Shown: piece after piece, positions 21,784 to 33,115 of the stretch
How positions within the stretch are numbered: position 1 is the first letter of the stretch
Layout of the letters: the number at the start of each line of letters is the position of its first letter
Assembly (NCBI RefSeq): GCF_036323735.1
Contig: NC_086021.1
Location: 160,998,976-161,062,975, forward strand
Length of the DNA: 64,000 bases
Source: Rattus norvegicus
Lineage: Eukaryota > Chordata > Mammalia > Rodentia > Muridae
Direction: 5' to 3'
The notes under the pieces: model-generated
Seen by the model: only the letters and a program-made list of their open reading frames with translations
Told to the model about the DNA's origin: nothing
The model's database searches: none
Position numbers and translations under genes: made by a program

Positions 21784-23318
21784 CTCACTGTGTGTGTGCA
21801 TGTGCCCGTGCTCACTGTGTGTGCCTGTGCCCGTGCTCACTGTGTGTGCCTGTGCCCGTGCTCACTGTGTGTGCGTGTGCCCGTGCTCACTGCGTGTGCC
21901 CGTGCTCACTGTGTGTGCCTGTGCCCGTGCTCACTGTGTGTGCCTGTGCCCGTGCTCACTGTGTGTGCGTGTGCCCGTGCTCACTGCGTGTGCCTGTGCC
22001 CGTGCTCACTGTGTGTGCGTGTGCCCGTGCTCACTGCGTGTGCCCGTGCTCACTGTGTGTGCCTGTGCCCGTGCTCACTGTGTGTGCCTGTGCCCGTGCT
22101 CACTGTGTGTGCGTGTGCCCGTGCTCACTGTGTGTGCCTGTGCCCGTGCTCACTGTGTGTGCCTGTGCCCGTGCTCACTGTGTGTGCGTGTGCCCGTGCT
22201 CACTGCGTGTGCCCGTGCTCACTGTGTGTGCCTGTGCCCGTGCTCACTGTGTGTGCCTGTGCCCGTGCTCACTGTGTGTGCGTGTGCCCGTGCTCACTGC
22301 GTGTGCCTGTGCCCGTGCTCACTGTGTGTGCGTGTGCCCGTGCTCACTGCGTGTGCCCGTGCTCACTGTGTGTGCCTGTGCCCGTGCTCACTGTGTGTGC
22401 CTGTGCCCGTGCTCACTGTGTGTGCGTGTGCCCGTGCTCACTGTGTGTGCCTGTGCCCGTGCTCACTGTGTGTGCCTGTGCCCGTGCTCACTGTGTGTGC
22501 GTGTGCCCGTGCTCACTGCGTGTGCCCGTGCTCACTGTGTGTGCCTGTGCCCGTGCTCACTGTGTGTGCCTGTGCCCGTGCTCACTGTGTGTGCGTGTGC
22601 CCGTGCTCACTGCGTGTGCCTGTGCCCGTGCTCACTGTGTGTGCGTGTGCCCGTGCTCACTGCGTGTGCCCGTGCTCACTGTGTGTGCCTGTGCCCGTGC
22701 TCACTGTGTGTGCCTGTGCCCGTGCTCACTGTGTGTGCGTGTGCCCGTGCTCACTGTGTGTGCCTGTGCCCGTGCTCACTGTGTGTGCCTGTGCCCGTGC
22801 TCACTGTGTGTGCGTGTGCCCGTGCTCACTGTGTGTGCCTGTGCCCGTGCTCACTGTGTGTGCGTGTGCCCGTGCTCACTGTGTGTACCTGTGCCCGTGC
22901 TCACTGTGTGTGCCTGTGCCCGTGCTCACTGTGTGTGCCTGTGCCCGTGCTCACTGTGTGTGCGTGTGCCCGTGCTCACTGTGTGTGCGTGTGCCCGTGC
23001 TCACTGTGTGTGCCTGTGCCCGTGCTCACTGTGTGTGCCTGTGCCCGTGCTCACTGTGTGTGCCTGTGCCCGTGCTCACTGTGTGTGCGTGTGCCCGTGC
23101 TCACTGCGTGTGCCCGTGCTCACTGTGTGTGCCTGTGCCCGTGCTCACTGTGTGTGCCTGTGCCCGTGCTCACTGTGTGTGCGTGTGCCCGTGCTCACTG
23201 TGTGTGCCTGTGCCCGTGCTCACTGTGTGTGCCTGTGCCCGTGCTCACTGTGTGTGCCTGTGCCCGTGCTCACTGTGTGTGCCTGTGCCCGTGCTCACTG
23301 TGTGTGCCTGTGCCCGTG
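21784..23318 (+). repeat. 63-unit GC-rich minisatellite with 313-bp higher-order repeats
   Basis: Each unit is CTCACT, a variable TG-rich core and CCCGTG. The common unit is 25 bp, seven units are a 19-bp short form, and the first is 27 bp. Core types are A (GTGTGTGCCTGTG), B (GTGTGTGCGTGTG), C (GCGTGTGCCTGTG) and D (GCGTGTG). Units 6-37 read AABCBD, AABAABD, AABCBD, AABAABD, AABCBD, a 313-bp period. The unit has no stop in any + frame, which explains the 514-561 aa open frames. They are not genes. Confidence 0.98.
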
Positions 23319-23459
23319 CTCACTGTGTACGCTTCTGAATCTTCTGAGCACTGGCCACTGATCTTGGGGATGGCGACCTGGTGAGGAACAGGGGCCTGGA
23401 ACCTTCCCATACTGTGCACTGTGCTATGGAAAATACAGAAACACAGCGATCAAACCATG

Positions 23460-23615
23460 GAAGAGGCCAGGAATGGTGGCGCACCCTTTTAGTTCCAGTA
23501 CCTGGGAGGCAGAGTCAGGCAGATCTCTTTGAGTTTGAGGCCAAACTAGTTGACAACAGTAAGTTTCAGGCCAGTTAGGTCTACACAGTAAGACCCTGTC
23601 TCAACAAAACCAACA
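23460..23615 (+). repeat. B1 SINE
   Basis: AATGGTGGCGCACCCTTTTA, a GGGAGGCAGAGTCAGGCAGA box and GTAAGACCCTGTCTC. Confidence 0.85.
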
Positions 23616-23944
23616 AATGCCAATAGCCAAACAAACAAAGAGACAAACAAAAGTCCCACAACCCACAAGTCCATGGAAGAGATGTGCTGTAATAAGCATG
23701 ACATACGTGTGACGGCCCTCTCCCATGATAAGGCACATGCAACTGTAAGACCAGCTTTGAAAGGCTCTCACGTGTTCTTCTGGCCACCTTCTGCTTTGGA
23801 ACAAGGGTTAGACAATTTCACTACTCATGAGGATCTTCTGGTTTCTTAGCCTTGTGTTACCAGACCAAATGCACCGGGCAAACTCATCCATTTCTCAAGC
23901 TCAGCGGCCCCTGCTCTGTACGAGCTGTGCCAGATCTCACAGTG

Positions 23945-24150
23945 AGAACTGGGAAGATGGCTGCTCAATGCGTGAAGTGTGAGCATGGGGCCCTGAACTC
24001 AGTTTCCCCATACCCACATAAAATCCAGGCACCTCCAGTGTTAGAGGAGGGAGTGATACAAGCAGATGCTGGGGGCTTGATGGTTGGTCATTCTAGACAA
24101 CATGGTGAGCTCCAGGTTCAGGAACCATGTCTGAAAGAGTAAGGTGGAGA
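23945..24150 (+). repeat. B4-type SINE, diverged
   Basis: GGGAAGATGGCTGCTCAATG, CCCTGAACTCAGTTTCCCC, then a B1-like tail before the CA array. Confidence 0.6.
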
Positions 24151-24161
24151 GCATGAATCAA

Positions 24162-24164
24162 ACA

Positions 24165-24206
<42 letters not shown>

Positions 24207-24529
24207 ACACTCACACCACACACAAACACACACACCACACTCACAAACACACAAACACACACACCACACACACAAACACACACACCACACTCACAAACAC
24301 ACACAAACACACACACCACACTCACAATACATAAATACAAACACATATACACACCACACACACACACATACACATATACACACCACACACACAAACACAC
24401 ACATCACACTCACAAACACACAAACACACACCACACACACTACACTCACAAACACACACACCACACACACACAAATACAAACACATACACACACCACACA
24501 CACACACATACACCACACACACAAACACA

Positions 24530-24580
<51 letters not shown>

Positions 24581-24583
24581 ACA
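24162..24583 (+). repeat. (CA)n array with longer-period CACAC/CACTCACA blocks
   Basis: More than 400 bp of CA-rich sequence in which CACACTCACAAACAC-type blocks recur, ending in a pure CA run. Confidence 0.9.
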
Positions 24584-24599
24584 TCATAGACAGAGAGTC

Positions 24600-25730
24600 T
24601 GTGGAAGAATAGTCATGTTTCTCCTTTCCTTGGGAGCCAAACCAGCACAAGGTCACTTCCCAAGCCTGTCACCCACTAGGCTATATGGCATCTCTCCAGC
24701 GATGGGCCTTTTCTCACTGCTACTCTTTGCTGTCACCTGCATGCACATCCTCTTACCAGGCTGACTTTGCTACTTGTCACACCCTTCCCCCCATGGCAGG
24801 CAGATTCTGAGGTCGCACCCAAGATCTCTAGCCCCCGATCCATCTGTGAGTCCTGCCAAGTCCTCTGCACTGCAAATGTGATGTGGTTTCCCCACATGGC
24901 TAAGTTCCCCGGCATAGGTGACCTTAAGCAATGGAGGTCATGTGAGTGTGCTGGCCCCATCTCCTGAAAGCTTTCAAAGCAGATGGGATTCAAGGAAGGA
25001 CTCCCCATGTCTTTGCTGCCTTGACGGCAGAGAGACTGTTGACAAGTCACACAGAGTCCTGTAGCCTTAAGAGCCAATGAGAAAGCTAGAAGCAACCAAA
25101 GCCTGGCTATTCCATTTGGCTTCCTTTGAGCCCTTTGCTCAGGTGGGTCCCTAGGCCTGCAAGACTCAGGGCCCATGGCCACCTCTCTTCTCACCTGAGT
25201 CTCTGCTGGAATACTGGTTCCTAGAGACCCACCCTGACCATGTCCTCTAAAATACCATCATCCCTTTGTTTCCTGTCCCCATCCACGGGCTCGTTCTCTT
25301 TCATTGGTTCTCCTCAGTTATGTGGTTTCAGCTTTGCTGGGGTAGCTTTGATTCTGAGACAGTTGTTAAGCAGGAGAAGAGTTGCCAGCATTGGACCAGG
25401 AATCCTCACATACAGTATCATCCCAGCATGGGCACTTAAACACATTTGCCTCATCATCCAGGCACAAGGATCCTTCCTGGCACTTGGATCCAGCTGCCAA
25501 TCTGGTTCCCTATGACCCAAGACTCTATTCTGTGTTTTCTCCAAGCAAGGATCATCTCTTGTATAACCACTAAAGCTGTCAAAACCAGGAAACTGACACT
25601 GATACACCTCTGTGTGATCTTCAAGAGCCCAGACAAATGTGGGCAATTATTCCAGTAATGAAGCCCTTTATCATGTAAAAGATGCCTCTGGAATGTGCTG
25701 GGCACTGAGTGCTGACTTCTCTTGGGTTGT
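24600..25730. other. Unique-looking spacer
   Basis: No gene or SINE recognised. Confidence 0.4.
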
Positions 25731-25734
25731 CCTG

Positions 25735-25922
25735 ACTCTGGATGGATCTCTCAGTTTTGTCTTTTTGGTTGGGATATTCAAGGCCCTGTATCCTATGGAT
25801 GGGGCACTGTCCCCTGGGACTAGAGTTGCATATAGTTATGAGGCACTGTGTGGGTGCTGGGAACTGAATCCAGTCCAATGCAAAAGCAAAAATTCTTGAC
25901 AGCAGAGCTGTCTCTTCAGCCC
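25735..25922 (-). repeat. B3 SINE, old
   Basis: GGTGCTGGGAACTGAATCCA and AGAGCTGTCTCTTCAGCCCC at the right end. Confidence 0.75.
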
Positions 25923-26052
25923 CTAGTGACAGAACCGTGCATCGCTTGATCAAACTGGTTACAGCCCTGCTCTCCTGCTGTGAGGTCACCCTCCTTCCAG
26001 CACATAATAGCTATATGGAAGTGCACAGGGATAGAGTTTAAAATGCATAATT

Positions 26053-26202
26053 TGCGACTGGAGGTCTGGCTCAGTAGGCAAGGCTGAGTTCTGCTCTTGC
26101 TGGGAACCTGAGTTCAGTCCTCAGCACCTATGTAAGGATGTAAGGTGGCCCACAACCATCTGCAACTCCAGCTCCAGGGAAATCCATCTCTGGCCTCTGC
26201 AG
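26053..26202 (+). repeat. B3 SINE
   Basis: GACTGGAGGTCTGGCTCAGT, CAACTCCAGCTCCAGGG, then directly the CA array. Confidence 0.8.
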
Positions 26203-26259
<57 letters not shown>

Positions 26260-26584
26260 AGAGAGACAGAGACAGAGACACAGAGAGAGAGAGAGGCAGA
26301 GATAGACAGATAGGCACACACACACACACACACACACACGAGAGAGAGAGAGACAGAGAGACAGAGAGACAGACAGAGACAGAGACAGAGACACAGAGAG
26401 ACAGAGACACAGAGAGACAGACAGAGACAGAGACAGAGACACAGAGAGACAGAGAGGCAGACAGAGACAGAGACAGAGAGACAGAGAGACAGAGAGACAG
26501 ACAGAGACAGAGACAGAGACACAGAGAGACAGAGAGACAGACAGAGACAGAGACACAGAGAGACAGAGAGGCAGAGATAGACAG

Positions 26585-26627
<43 letters not shown>
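26203..26627 (+). repeat. (CA)n - (GAGACA)n - (CA)n compound repeat
   Basis: A GAGACAGAGACA-type core of about 300 bp sits between two CA tracts, with a third CA tract inside near 26315. The minus strand gives spurious serine/leucine-rich frames. Confidence 0.95.
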
Positions 26628-26630
<3 letters not shown>

Positions 26631-26639
26631 TATGGAAGT

Positions 26640-27310
26640 CCCCATAACAAATCTTCACACAGTGGGTTTAGTTTTGGCATCCAATAATGATCTTTGTTTT
26701 GTCATTGAGAGGGTGATGGGTTCTTCCATCATTCATGAGATGCCTGAACATTTCATTTACCAATGCTCTTAGTGTGATGCCCCATCTCTCTTTGCTGCTG
26801 GGACTCAGTAACTTTCCCAAGCCCTGGGCCATTCCCATGGATGTGGGCATGGGCTTCCTCTGCTACAAGTTAGCTCACCACTGCTCTCAAGACTTCCCAT
26901 GGACAGGCTGTAACATATTTGCAAGAATGCTTAGGAAAGTGGTTTGAGGACTGTCCCCAAAGGCTTCATTCTGATGGGGGGGGGGTTGGTACCCAGGGCC
27001 ATGGTCTCAAGGTCATTGGGGGTGTGGTCTCGCCAAGCAGTTCATATGCCATGCCTAAGACACTCTCACCGAGGGAGCAAGCCCAGCCTCTACACTCTCC
27101 CCTGGCTTCTGGTATAAGATGTGACTGCCTCTTCTGCACTCGCTCCTGACTCGTGACATTGTCTGTCTGTCTGACTGAATGACTGACTGACACCAGAGCC
27201 CATGCCAGCAGGACCATCTGATAGACATTTTGAACCTCCAAAACACTATGCTAAATAAACACTACGCTGTTCTTTGTAAGTAGCCTGTATCCAGAGTTCT
27301 AGCTCTGTTT
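26640..27310. other. Spacer with a possible old repeat end
   Basis: 27215-27300 (GAACCTCCAAAACACTATG, then AAATAAACAC) resembles the 3' end of an old mammalian repeat. No gene recognised. Confidence 0.35.
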
Positions 27311-27472
27311 TGTTTTTATTTTGGTAGAGGATATGTGCTCATGTGTAAACACATGTGTGTGTGCCAATGCATGTGCATATGTATGTGTATGTGCACGTGG
27401 TAGCCAAAGGTCAATCTTGGGTGTCATTCTTCAGGAACTGTCCACCTTGTACTTTGTTATTTTTAATATTGA

Positions 27473-27473
<1 letters not shown>

Positions 27474-27515
<42 letters not shown>

Positions 27516-27540
27516 TGTGTGTGTGTGTGTGCATGTGCCT
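27474..27540 (+). repeat. (TA)n-(TG)n microsatellite
   Basis: About 38 bp of TA followed by about 20 bp of TG. Confidence 0.95.
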
Positions 27541-27723
27541 GAGTCTGTGTCTGTATACCTACACGTATGCAGTGCCTGAGAAGGCCAGGAGAAGATACCA
27601 GATCCTCTGGAACTAGAGTTACAGACAGTTGTGAGCTGCCATGTAGATTCTGGGAACTGAACCCAGATTCTCTGGAGGAGAAGCCAGACATGCTCTTGAT
27701 GTCTGAGTCATTTCTCCAGCCCC
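27541..27723 (-). repeat. B3/B2-type SINE
   Basis: GGAACTAGAGTTACAGACAG, GATTCTGGGAACTGAACCCA and TCATTTCTCCAGCCCC. Confidence 0.85.
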
Positions 27724-27725
27724 TT

Positions 27726-28022
27726 ACCTTGTTCTTTGAGGCAGAATTTCTCACCAACCTGGAGTTTGCTAAGTAGGCTAAGCTGGCTGGCCAGCGAGCC
27801 TCACAGATCTAACATACGCCACCACACATGGTTCCTGGGGATCTAACTTAGATCCCCATGATAGCACGGCAACCACTTTCGTGACTTAGCTTCCTCCCAG
27901 GCCCTGCTTTAATTTTCCATACAAGTTCTCATTTCTGTAGCCCAGTCTGACCCAAACTCAAAGCAATCCTTCTGCCTCAGTCTCCTGAGTGCCAAGATTC
28001 CAGGTCTGTCCACCACACCCTG
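27726..28022 (-). repeat. Two old B1/B4-type fragments
   Basis: GAGGCAGAATTTCTCACCAA begins the first. TAGCCCAGTCTGACCCAAAC and CCTGAGTGCCAAGATTCCAG mark the second (27905-28022). Confidence 0.6.
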
Positions 28023-28344
28023 TTAGTGCTTTATACCAGTGATGAAAACATCACAGGTACTTATATCAATGCTCCCGTGCCACGCTCACTGGTTCCAGCT
28101 CAGGTCTGCAGCACAGGCCTTACCTGGCCTTCTGCTTTCTCGGTTGGCATCCCCTTCTTTGTTGATAAGTAACCTGGCTTTCCTTATTCTTGATGCGTAG
28201 ATCTGCTTGTTCAACCAACAACTGGTACCCTGCCCTAACCACTGGCTTTTCTGCTTGCTCCCAAATGCTGCTGCCACCTCCAGCAAACAGCAATGAAGGC
28301 GAGCAGGAGAAAGGAAGCGAAACAACTTATTTTGAGGTGGTAAT

Positions 28345-28496
28345 ATAGTCACAGGGCTGGAAAGATGTTTCCCAGTATCCACGGCTGGGCAGCCTACAGC
28401 CACGTATGTCTCTGGCTCCAGGATTTCCTATACCTCTGGTCTCTGTAGATATCTGCACTGACATGCATCACCACCCCCAACAAACGCATACACATT
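28345..28496 (+). repeat. B3 SINE, diverged
   Basis: GGGCTGGAAAGATGTTTCCC, CTCTGGTCTCTGTAGATATC, then a CA-type tail interrupted by the ID insertion. Confidence 0.75.
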
Positions 28497-28590
28497 TTTT
28501 TTTGGTTCTTTTTTTCGGAGCTGGGGACCGAACCCAGGGCCTTGCGCTTCCTAGGTAAGCGCTCTACCACTGAGCTAAATCCCCAGCCCC
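28497..28590 (-). repeat. ID SINE
   Basis: Reverse ID body with a T-rich tail containing GGTTC. A short duplication CACATTTTTT occurs at both ends. Confidence 0.93.
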
Positions 28591-28599
28591 CACATTTTT

Positions 28600-29200
28600 T
28601 AAAGTAATATATTTATTTTGAATTTAAAAAACATAGAAAAGTACAGTTTCCATCCCACCGTGAAGGCTCATTCCGAACATCATTAATTTATTATCTACCA
28701 GCTAATATGAATTTTTTGTTCAGTTGTATGTTTTGTTTTGTTTGAGACAGGGTCTCACTGTGGTAGCTCTGGCTGTCCTGGAACTCACTATGTAGACCAG
28801 GCTGGCCTTGAACTCACAGAGACCCACCTCCTGAGTGCTGGGATTGAAGGCCTGTGCCCCATGCCTGGCATGAGTAGGTTTTCATTTTGTTCTCTTTTAT
28901 ACAGACCTGCCCTTACATTCTTTTCCTCATTCATCAACACATCATGGAGAACTTTCTATAGCAATATATTAATCATTATTTTATCTTTCTAATGACTGTA
29001 TAATATTCTTCTGCCTGCATATTCCAGCTTCAGTTAGTGATTTCCTGTATAATAGATACTTAGATTGCTCCTAATATTTTGCTAGGCCAGACGAGACTTC
29101 AATAAAAAGATTTTAGTATATTCAGTTCATGAATATACAGGCACATTCAGAAATGAGATTGTTTTCTTTTTCATATTAGGTGATTTGTAGCTTAATAGTT
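28600..29200 (-). repeat. Probable old L1 (L1M) 3' fragment interrupted by B1
   Basis: AATGACTGTATAATATTCTT and GATACTTAGATTGCTCCTAA resemble the reverse complement of old L1 3' ends (the 'ATGGAATATTATGCAGC' region). It is split by the B1 at 28730. No intact ORF. Confidence 0.4.
28730..28872 (-). repeat. B1 SINE
   Basis: GTTTGAGACAGGGTCTCACT, TGTAGACCAGGCTGGCCTTG and GTGCTGGGATTGAAGGCC. Confidence 0.93.
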
Positions 29201-29302
29201 TGTCTTTCCTCTTAGAAAGTAAGTGTGGAGGACTCTGCTGTTCACTGCTGTGCTTTCATCATCAAAACCACCAGGACATAAAAAACACTTAATAAACATA
29301 TA

Positions 29303-29684
29303 TTCATTGAATGAATGAGTGAATGAGTGAGTGAGTGAATGAGTGAATGAGTGAGTGAGTGAATGAGTGAGTGAGTGAGCGAATGAATGAATGAGTGAGT
29401 GAATGAATGAGTGAGTGAGCGAATGAATGAATGAGTGAGTGAATGAGTGAATGAATGAGTGAGCGAATGAATGAATGAATGAGTGAATGAGTGAGTGAGT
29501 GAGTGAATGAATGAATGAGTGAATGAGTGAGTGAGTGAATGAGTGAATGAGTGAATGAATGAGTGAGTGAGTGAATGAGTGAGTGAGTGAATGAATGAAT
29601 GAGTAAGTGAATGATGAGTGAATGAGTGAATGAGTGAATGAATGAATGAGTGAGTGAGTGAATGAATGAATGAGTGAATGAATG
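29303..29684 (+). repeat. (TGAA/TGAG)n tetranucleotide array
   Basis: About 380 bp of mixed TGAA and TGAG units in irregular order, with one single-base slip near 29614. The minus strand yields spurious His/Ser/Thr-rich frames. Confidence 0.95.
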
Positions 29685-29699
29685 GGCTGTGCTCTCTGA

Positions 29700-29850
29700 C
29701 TCTGAACTGATCAAGCATTTATGAGCACCGGCTGTATACTCAGTGCTATGTACCCTTTGCTGACTTTCCAGACACCCCCGGGGGGTCAGGACTCCTTGGG
29801 GCTACCAAGTACATGACTATGCTGAGGTCACACAGCCTAGACCAAGCCAC
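29700..29850 (-). repeat. MIR fragment
   Basis: AGCATTTATGAGCACCGGCT, CTCAGTGCTATGTACCC and GCTGAGGTCACACAGCCTAG. The TGAA array abuts its end, where MIRs have AATGAATGAA. Confidence 0.8.
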
Positions 29851-29854
29851 CACT

Positions 29855-30520
29855 TCTGTCTGTATGGCATCAGGCTCAGTGGTGCACCCCACTGACCATG
29901 GTCCTCAGCCTCCAATCCGACGTGGACCTGCCTGGACCAGACCTACTTACTCTCCTGGTCCCATCAGCCTCCTTTAGCTTCTCTCCCAGTCAAAGGCATC
30001 TGCCCCAACCCTCAGCCAGCACAGGTCAGGACCAAGGGTGGAAGCCATCATTTCCATACAGCTGTCCCTGGGCTCTAAGCCTAGGGAGCCCCCCCATTTT
30101 CCTTGAAAAGGCTGAATTGTCTTGGCATTTGGGGGGCTGCCTGGGCGGGGCCTGGGGAGGCTATTATCCTACATTTTCTCACTCCCCTGCCCCTGAAAAG
30201 GGCCTGCGATTGCCCCTCCCTCTCCTGCCGCAGCCTTTTACACTTAATGACCTCACTAGTCACCAGCAGCCTTCAGAGGGACCACAACTGGGGCATGAGT
30301 AATCCTGCCCCACACACCCAGCCTGTCTGCAAGGAGGGAATCGCCCTGTGGCCTGGAAAGAAAGGAACAGACTGAGTAGGCCTCCCAGCCCAAGCACTCT
30401 GGGGCTGCTGCCACGAGGGGCAGGCACTGACCCCAGACTCCCCGATGGCCTTTGCCAGTCCCGGTGTCAGGTTCTCTACCCCCCTGGCCCCAGATTGTGA
30501 GCTGGAACTTCCCAGGCTGC
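29855..30520. other. Unique-looking GC-moderate spacer
   Basis: No exon or repeat recognised. A + frame of 134 codons at 29898-30302 has no domain or splice support. Confidence 0.4.
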
Positions 30521-30525
30521 AGAAA

Positions 30526-30526
30526 G

Positions 30527-30582
<56 letters not shown>
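30526..30582 (+). repeat. (CA)n microsatellite
   Basis: Perfect CA tract of about 57 bp. Confidence 0.95.
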
Positions 30583-30584
<2 letters not shown>

Positions 30585-30852
30585 TTACTGCATTGCTGTC
30601 AAAACAGGCAGGCTGGACTCTGTCCCCAGAGCAGCCTGCATCACACTGTGCAAACATGGCTTCCAGGGGCGAAGTCCCCTCATCTTGTACCAAATGCCTG
30701 TGATCCTTTGTCCTCCTTCCTCTGAGCTCTGATCTTTACTGTGCTGGAAGGGTTGTTGGCCCAGGGAGCCCTTTCTTATTCTCCGCTTCTGGACATAGTC
30801 CCTGTCTGTCTAAAAACAGGAGGTGGGGGTTGGGGGAGGAAAACAGGGAAAG

Positions 30853-30880
30853 AGGGAGGGAGGGAGGGAGGGAGGGAGTC
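30853..30880 (+). repeat. (GGGA)n simple repeat
   Basis: Six to seven GGGA units. Confidence 0.9.
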
Positions 30881-31414
30881 TGAATACATCTTCCTTTGCT
30901 AGTGCTGGGCCCAGATCCTACTGGGAAGCCATTGCTGGAATCTAGTAAATGGGGGTGAAGAGTCCACAGTGAAGGAATGGGCCTGCTGGGAAGGTCTGCC
31001 CTGGCAAAGTGGATGTTCAGATCAGCGCCCCCTGAGCCATCCTACCCCGTGCTATAGGCTCCTGGAATCCAGGCTTTGGTGCTCGGGAGTCTGGGTGACC
31101 TTGAGCATCTCAGGTCAAAATGACTTCTTTACCCCCAGAGGCCCCAGGTTAGGGAGCCCTTCATCACTGTGAGTCACTAATGTCACTGCCATGTCACCAT
31201 GGGTCACCACTGTCACCCCCTGTAAGATGGTGCAGCTGGGGACAAGAAGCAGCTGCTCATCCTCTTCTCCATCAGACGTGGGCTCTGCCACCTCTCGGGC
31301 TGCACAGCTCAGCCTCCGCCCCCTTCCCAGAACCACAGGAAGGAATTTAGAAGGTGGCAGGCGGTAGGAAGGATGCATTTGATAGTCAGTAAAGCCTGTG
31401 GGTCCTCTCTCAGA

Positions 31415-31590
31415 ATAATGGCTTTAAATTAATAAAGTACATCATGTTACAAAGGAAACCAATTATGTAGGAGCAGTTATCAAAATATTAAAAACACAAT
31501 TGCACTGGAGGAGTATACGTGCCTCTTTATGTCATTTTGGAACATGTGATTTTGCAAATAACCGTTGCTGGCTTGAAGTTGTCATAAGCA
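31415..31590. promoter_or_regulatory. AT-rich candidate conserved element
   Basis: Unique AT-rich block with TTTAAATTAATAAAG, CCAATTATG, TTATCAAAATATTAA and TTTTGCAAAT, that is homeodomain, CCAAT, GATA and octamer-like cores, amid GC-richer sequence. Conservation untested. Confidence 0.25.
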
Positions 31591-31605
31591 TAAAAAAAAA
31601 AAATC

Positions 31606-31835
31606 AGACTGAGGAGGTAGCTCCATCAGTAAAGCACTTGCCTTGCAAGCACGAGGATCTAAGTTCAAACGCAGACCCACAGTTTAAAAAAGAATCTGTG
31701 TGTGATTCAGTGTGTTTAGTAATTCTAGTGCTGGCAACACAGAAACAGGCTAATCTCTGGGGCTTGCTAGCTACCCAGCCTAACCTACTCAATAAAGCCG
31801 GGTCCAGTGAGAGACCCTGTCTCAAAAAATAGTGC
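31606..31835 (+). repeat. B4-type SINE (ID-B1 fusion)
   Basis: GAGGAGGTAGCTCCATCAGT and GCACTTGCCTTGCAAGCACG (tRNA-like) join AGTGAGAGACCCTGTCTC (B1-like). Confidence 0.75.
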
Positions 31836-31867
31836 TCTGTGGCTGAGACATAACTCCCTAGGCTGCA

Positions 31868-32035
31868 CACACACATATGCACACAACACACACAAAACAG
31901 AACACACAAACATACACGCATACACCCACATATGCACAACACACACATAAATAGACATACAAACAAACAAATACAACACATACACACAACACACATACAC
32001 AACACACACATAGACATACAAACATATACAAATAC

Positions 32036-32068
<33 letters not shown>
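31868..32068 (+). repeat. (CA)n/(CATA)n simple repeat
   Basis: CA-rich with AACA and ATA interruptions, ending in a pure CA run. Confidence 0.9.
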
Positions 32069-32069
<1 letters not shown>

Positions 32070-32202
32070 AACTTTTATCATACAATAGGAACACATCCCT
32101 GATAAAGTCACAGATCCTGCTACTGTCACCGTGTCTAAGCCTGTAATCACAAGGGAAGGGATAGAGAGCTTCGGATGGAGATCAGTTTAGTTAAAGATGC
32201 AC

Positions 32203-32310
32203 TTGCCAGGCATGGTGGTGCACACCTATAATTCTAGTACTCAAGAAGCAGGAGAATTGCTAGAAGTTCCAGGCTAACAATTCTGACACTGTCTCATTAA
32301 GAACAAAAAT
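32203..32310 (+). repeat. B1 SINE
   Basis: CCAGGCATGGTGGTGCACAC and CTGACACTGTCTCATTAAG. Confidence 0.85.
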
Positions 32311-32312
32311 TT

Positions 32313-32500
32313 ATGGAGACTGGAAAGATGGCTTGATGGTTAACAGCACAAGCCTATGTTTGGTTCTCAGCTTGGAAGCTTACAATGGACTGCAATTCCA
32401 GTTTCAGGGGAATCCAGCCCCTGGTTCTGGCCTCCTCAGGCGCTAAGTATGTAAACACTTACACACATAACACAGAAAATAACTCTAAAATTTATAAATA
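32313..32500 (+). repeat. B3 SINE
   Basis: GGAGACTGGAAAGATGGCTT, GCAATTCCAGTTTCAGGGGA, then an A-rich tail. Confidence 0.85.
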
Positions 32501-32509
32501 TCCTATCAG

Positions 32510-33099
32510 AGTTAATGGTAGGCTTCCCGAGTTCTTTGTATGAACTCCAGCTTTAGGGAAATAGAAAAATAGTCAGTGCTTTCCTTCCTATTTCTTTGCA
32601 GACATCACTAGTCAATTACCACTCTTTCTACTGAACTCAAACTCAGTTCAGGGGGATCTCAATACCAAGTACCAGGCAACTGCTACCTGTCCCCCAGAGT
32701 TCTGCTCTTAAGCTGGAATTGATTTGCCATTCCTGGAAGGCAGGTGTTAAGGCAGCAACAATACCGAGAATAAAAATAACACTTGAGAACAGGGAAAACA
32801 AGACAAGCTTAAGAAGTGTGATTGCAGGCACTAGAGAAATGTCTTAGAGGACAAATGTAAAAGCAGTGGCTGCTCTTCCAAAGGACCTCAATTTTGCTGA
32901 TGACCAGCTTTGACATCCAAGTTCCCGATGAAGGCAGCAAAGGGGGTATGGCATTGGTGACTGGGGCGGTGTTGATAGCAGCCAACAGCCTCTCCTGTTG
33001 ACAGCAGCCATAAATTTACAGGGTCAGCGGTGATTTACAGGGTTAGCACTACTGACTTAACAAAACTTAATTATCTGGGACTGCAAGAAAGCCCATCGA
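32510..33099. other. Spacer, nothing firmly recognised
   Basis: Unique-looking or unassigned-repeat sequence. No gene. Confidence 0.35.
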
Positions 33100-33115
33100 G
33101 AAACGCTGAACTCTT

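Noticed and set aside
21699..23384. Open frames of 514-561 codons with Cys/Val/Pro-rich repeats in all three + frames
   Set aside because: They are the minisatellite read through. A 25-bp unit without stops opens every frame in turn, and there is no start, splice or domain support.
26114..26687. Ser/Leu/Val-rich or Arg/Glu/Thr-rich frames of 150-188 codons
   Set aside because: Translations of the (CA)n/(GAGACA)n compound repeat.
29303..29684. CRISPR-like regular repeats
   Set aside because: A tetranucleotide array without unique spacers, in a mammalian genome.
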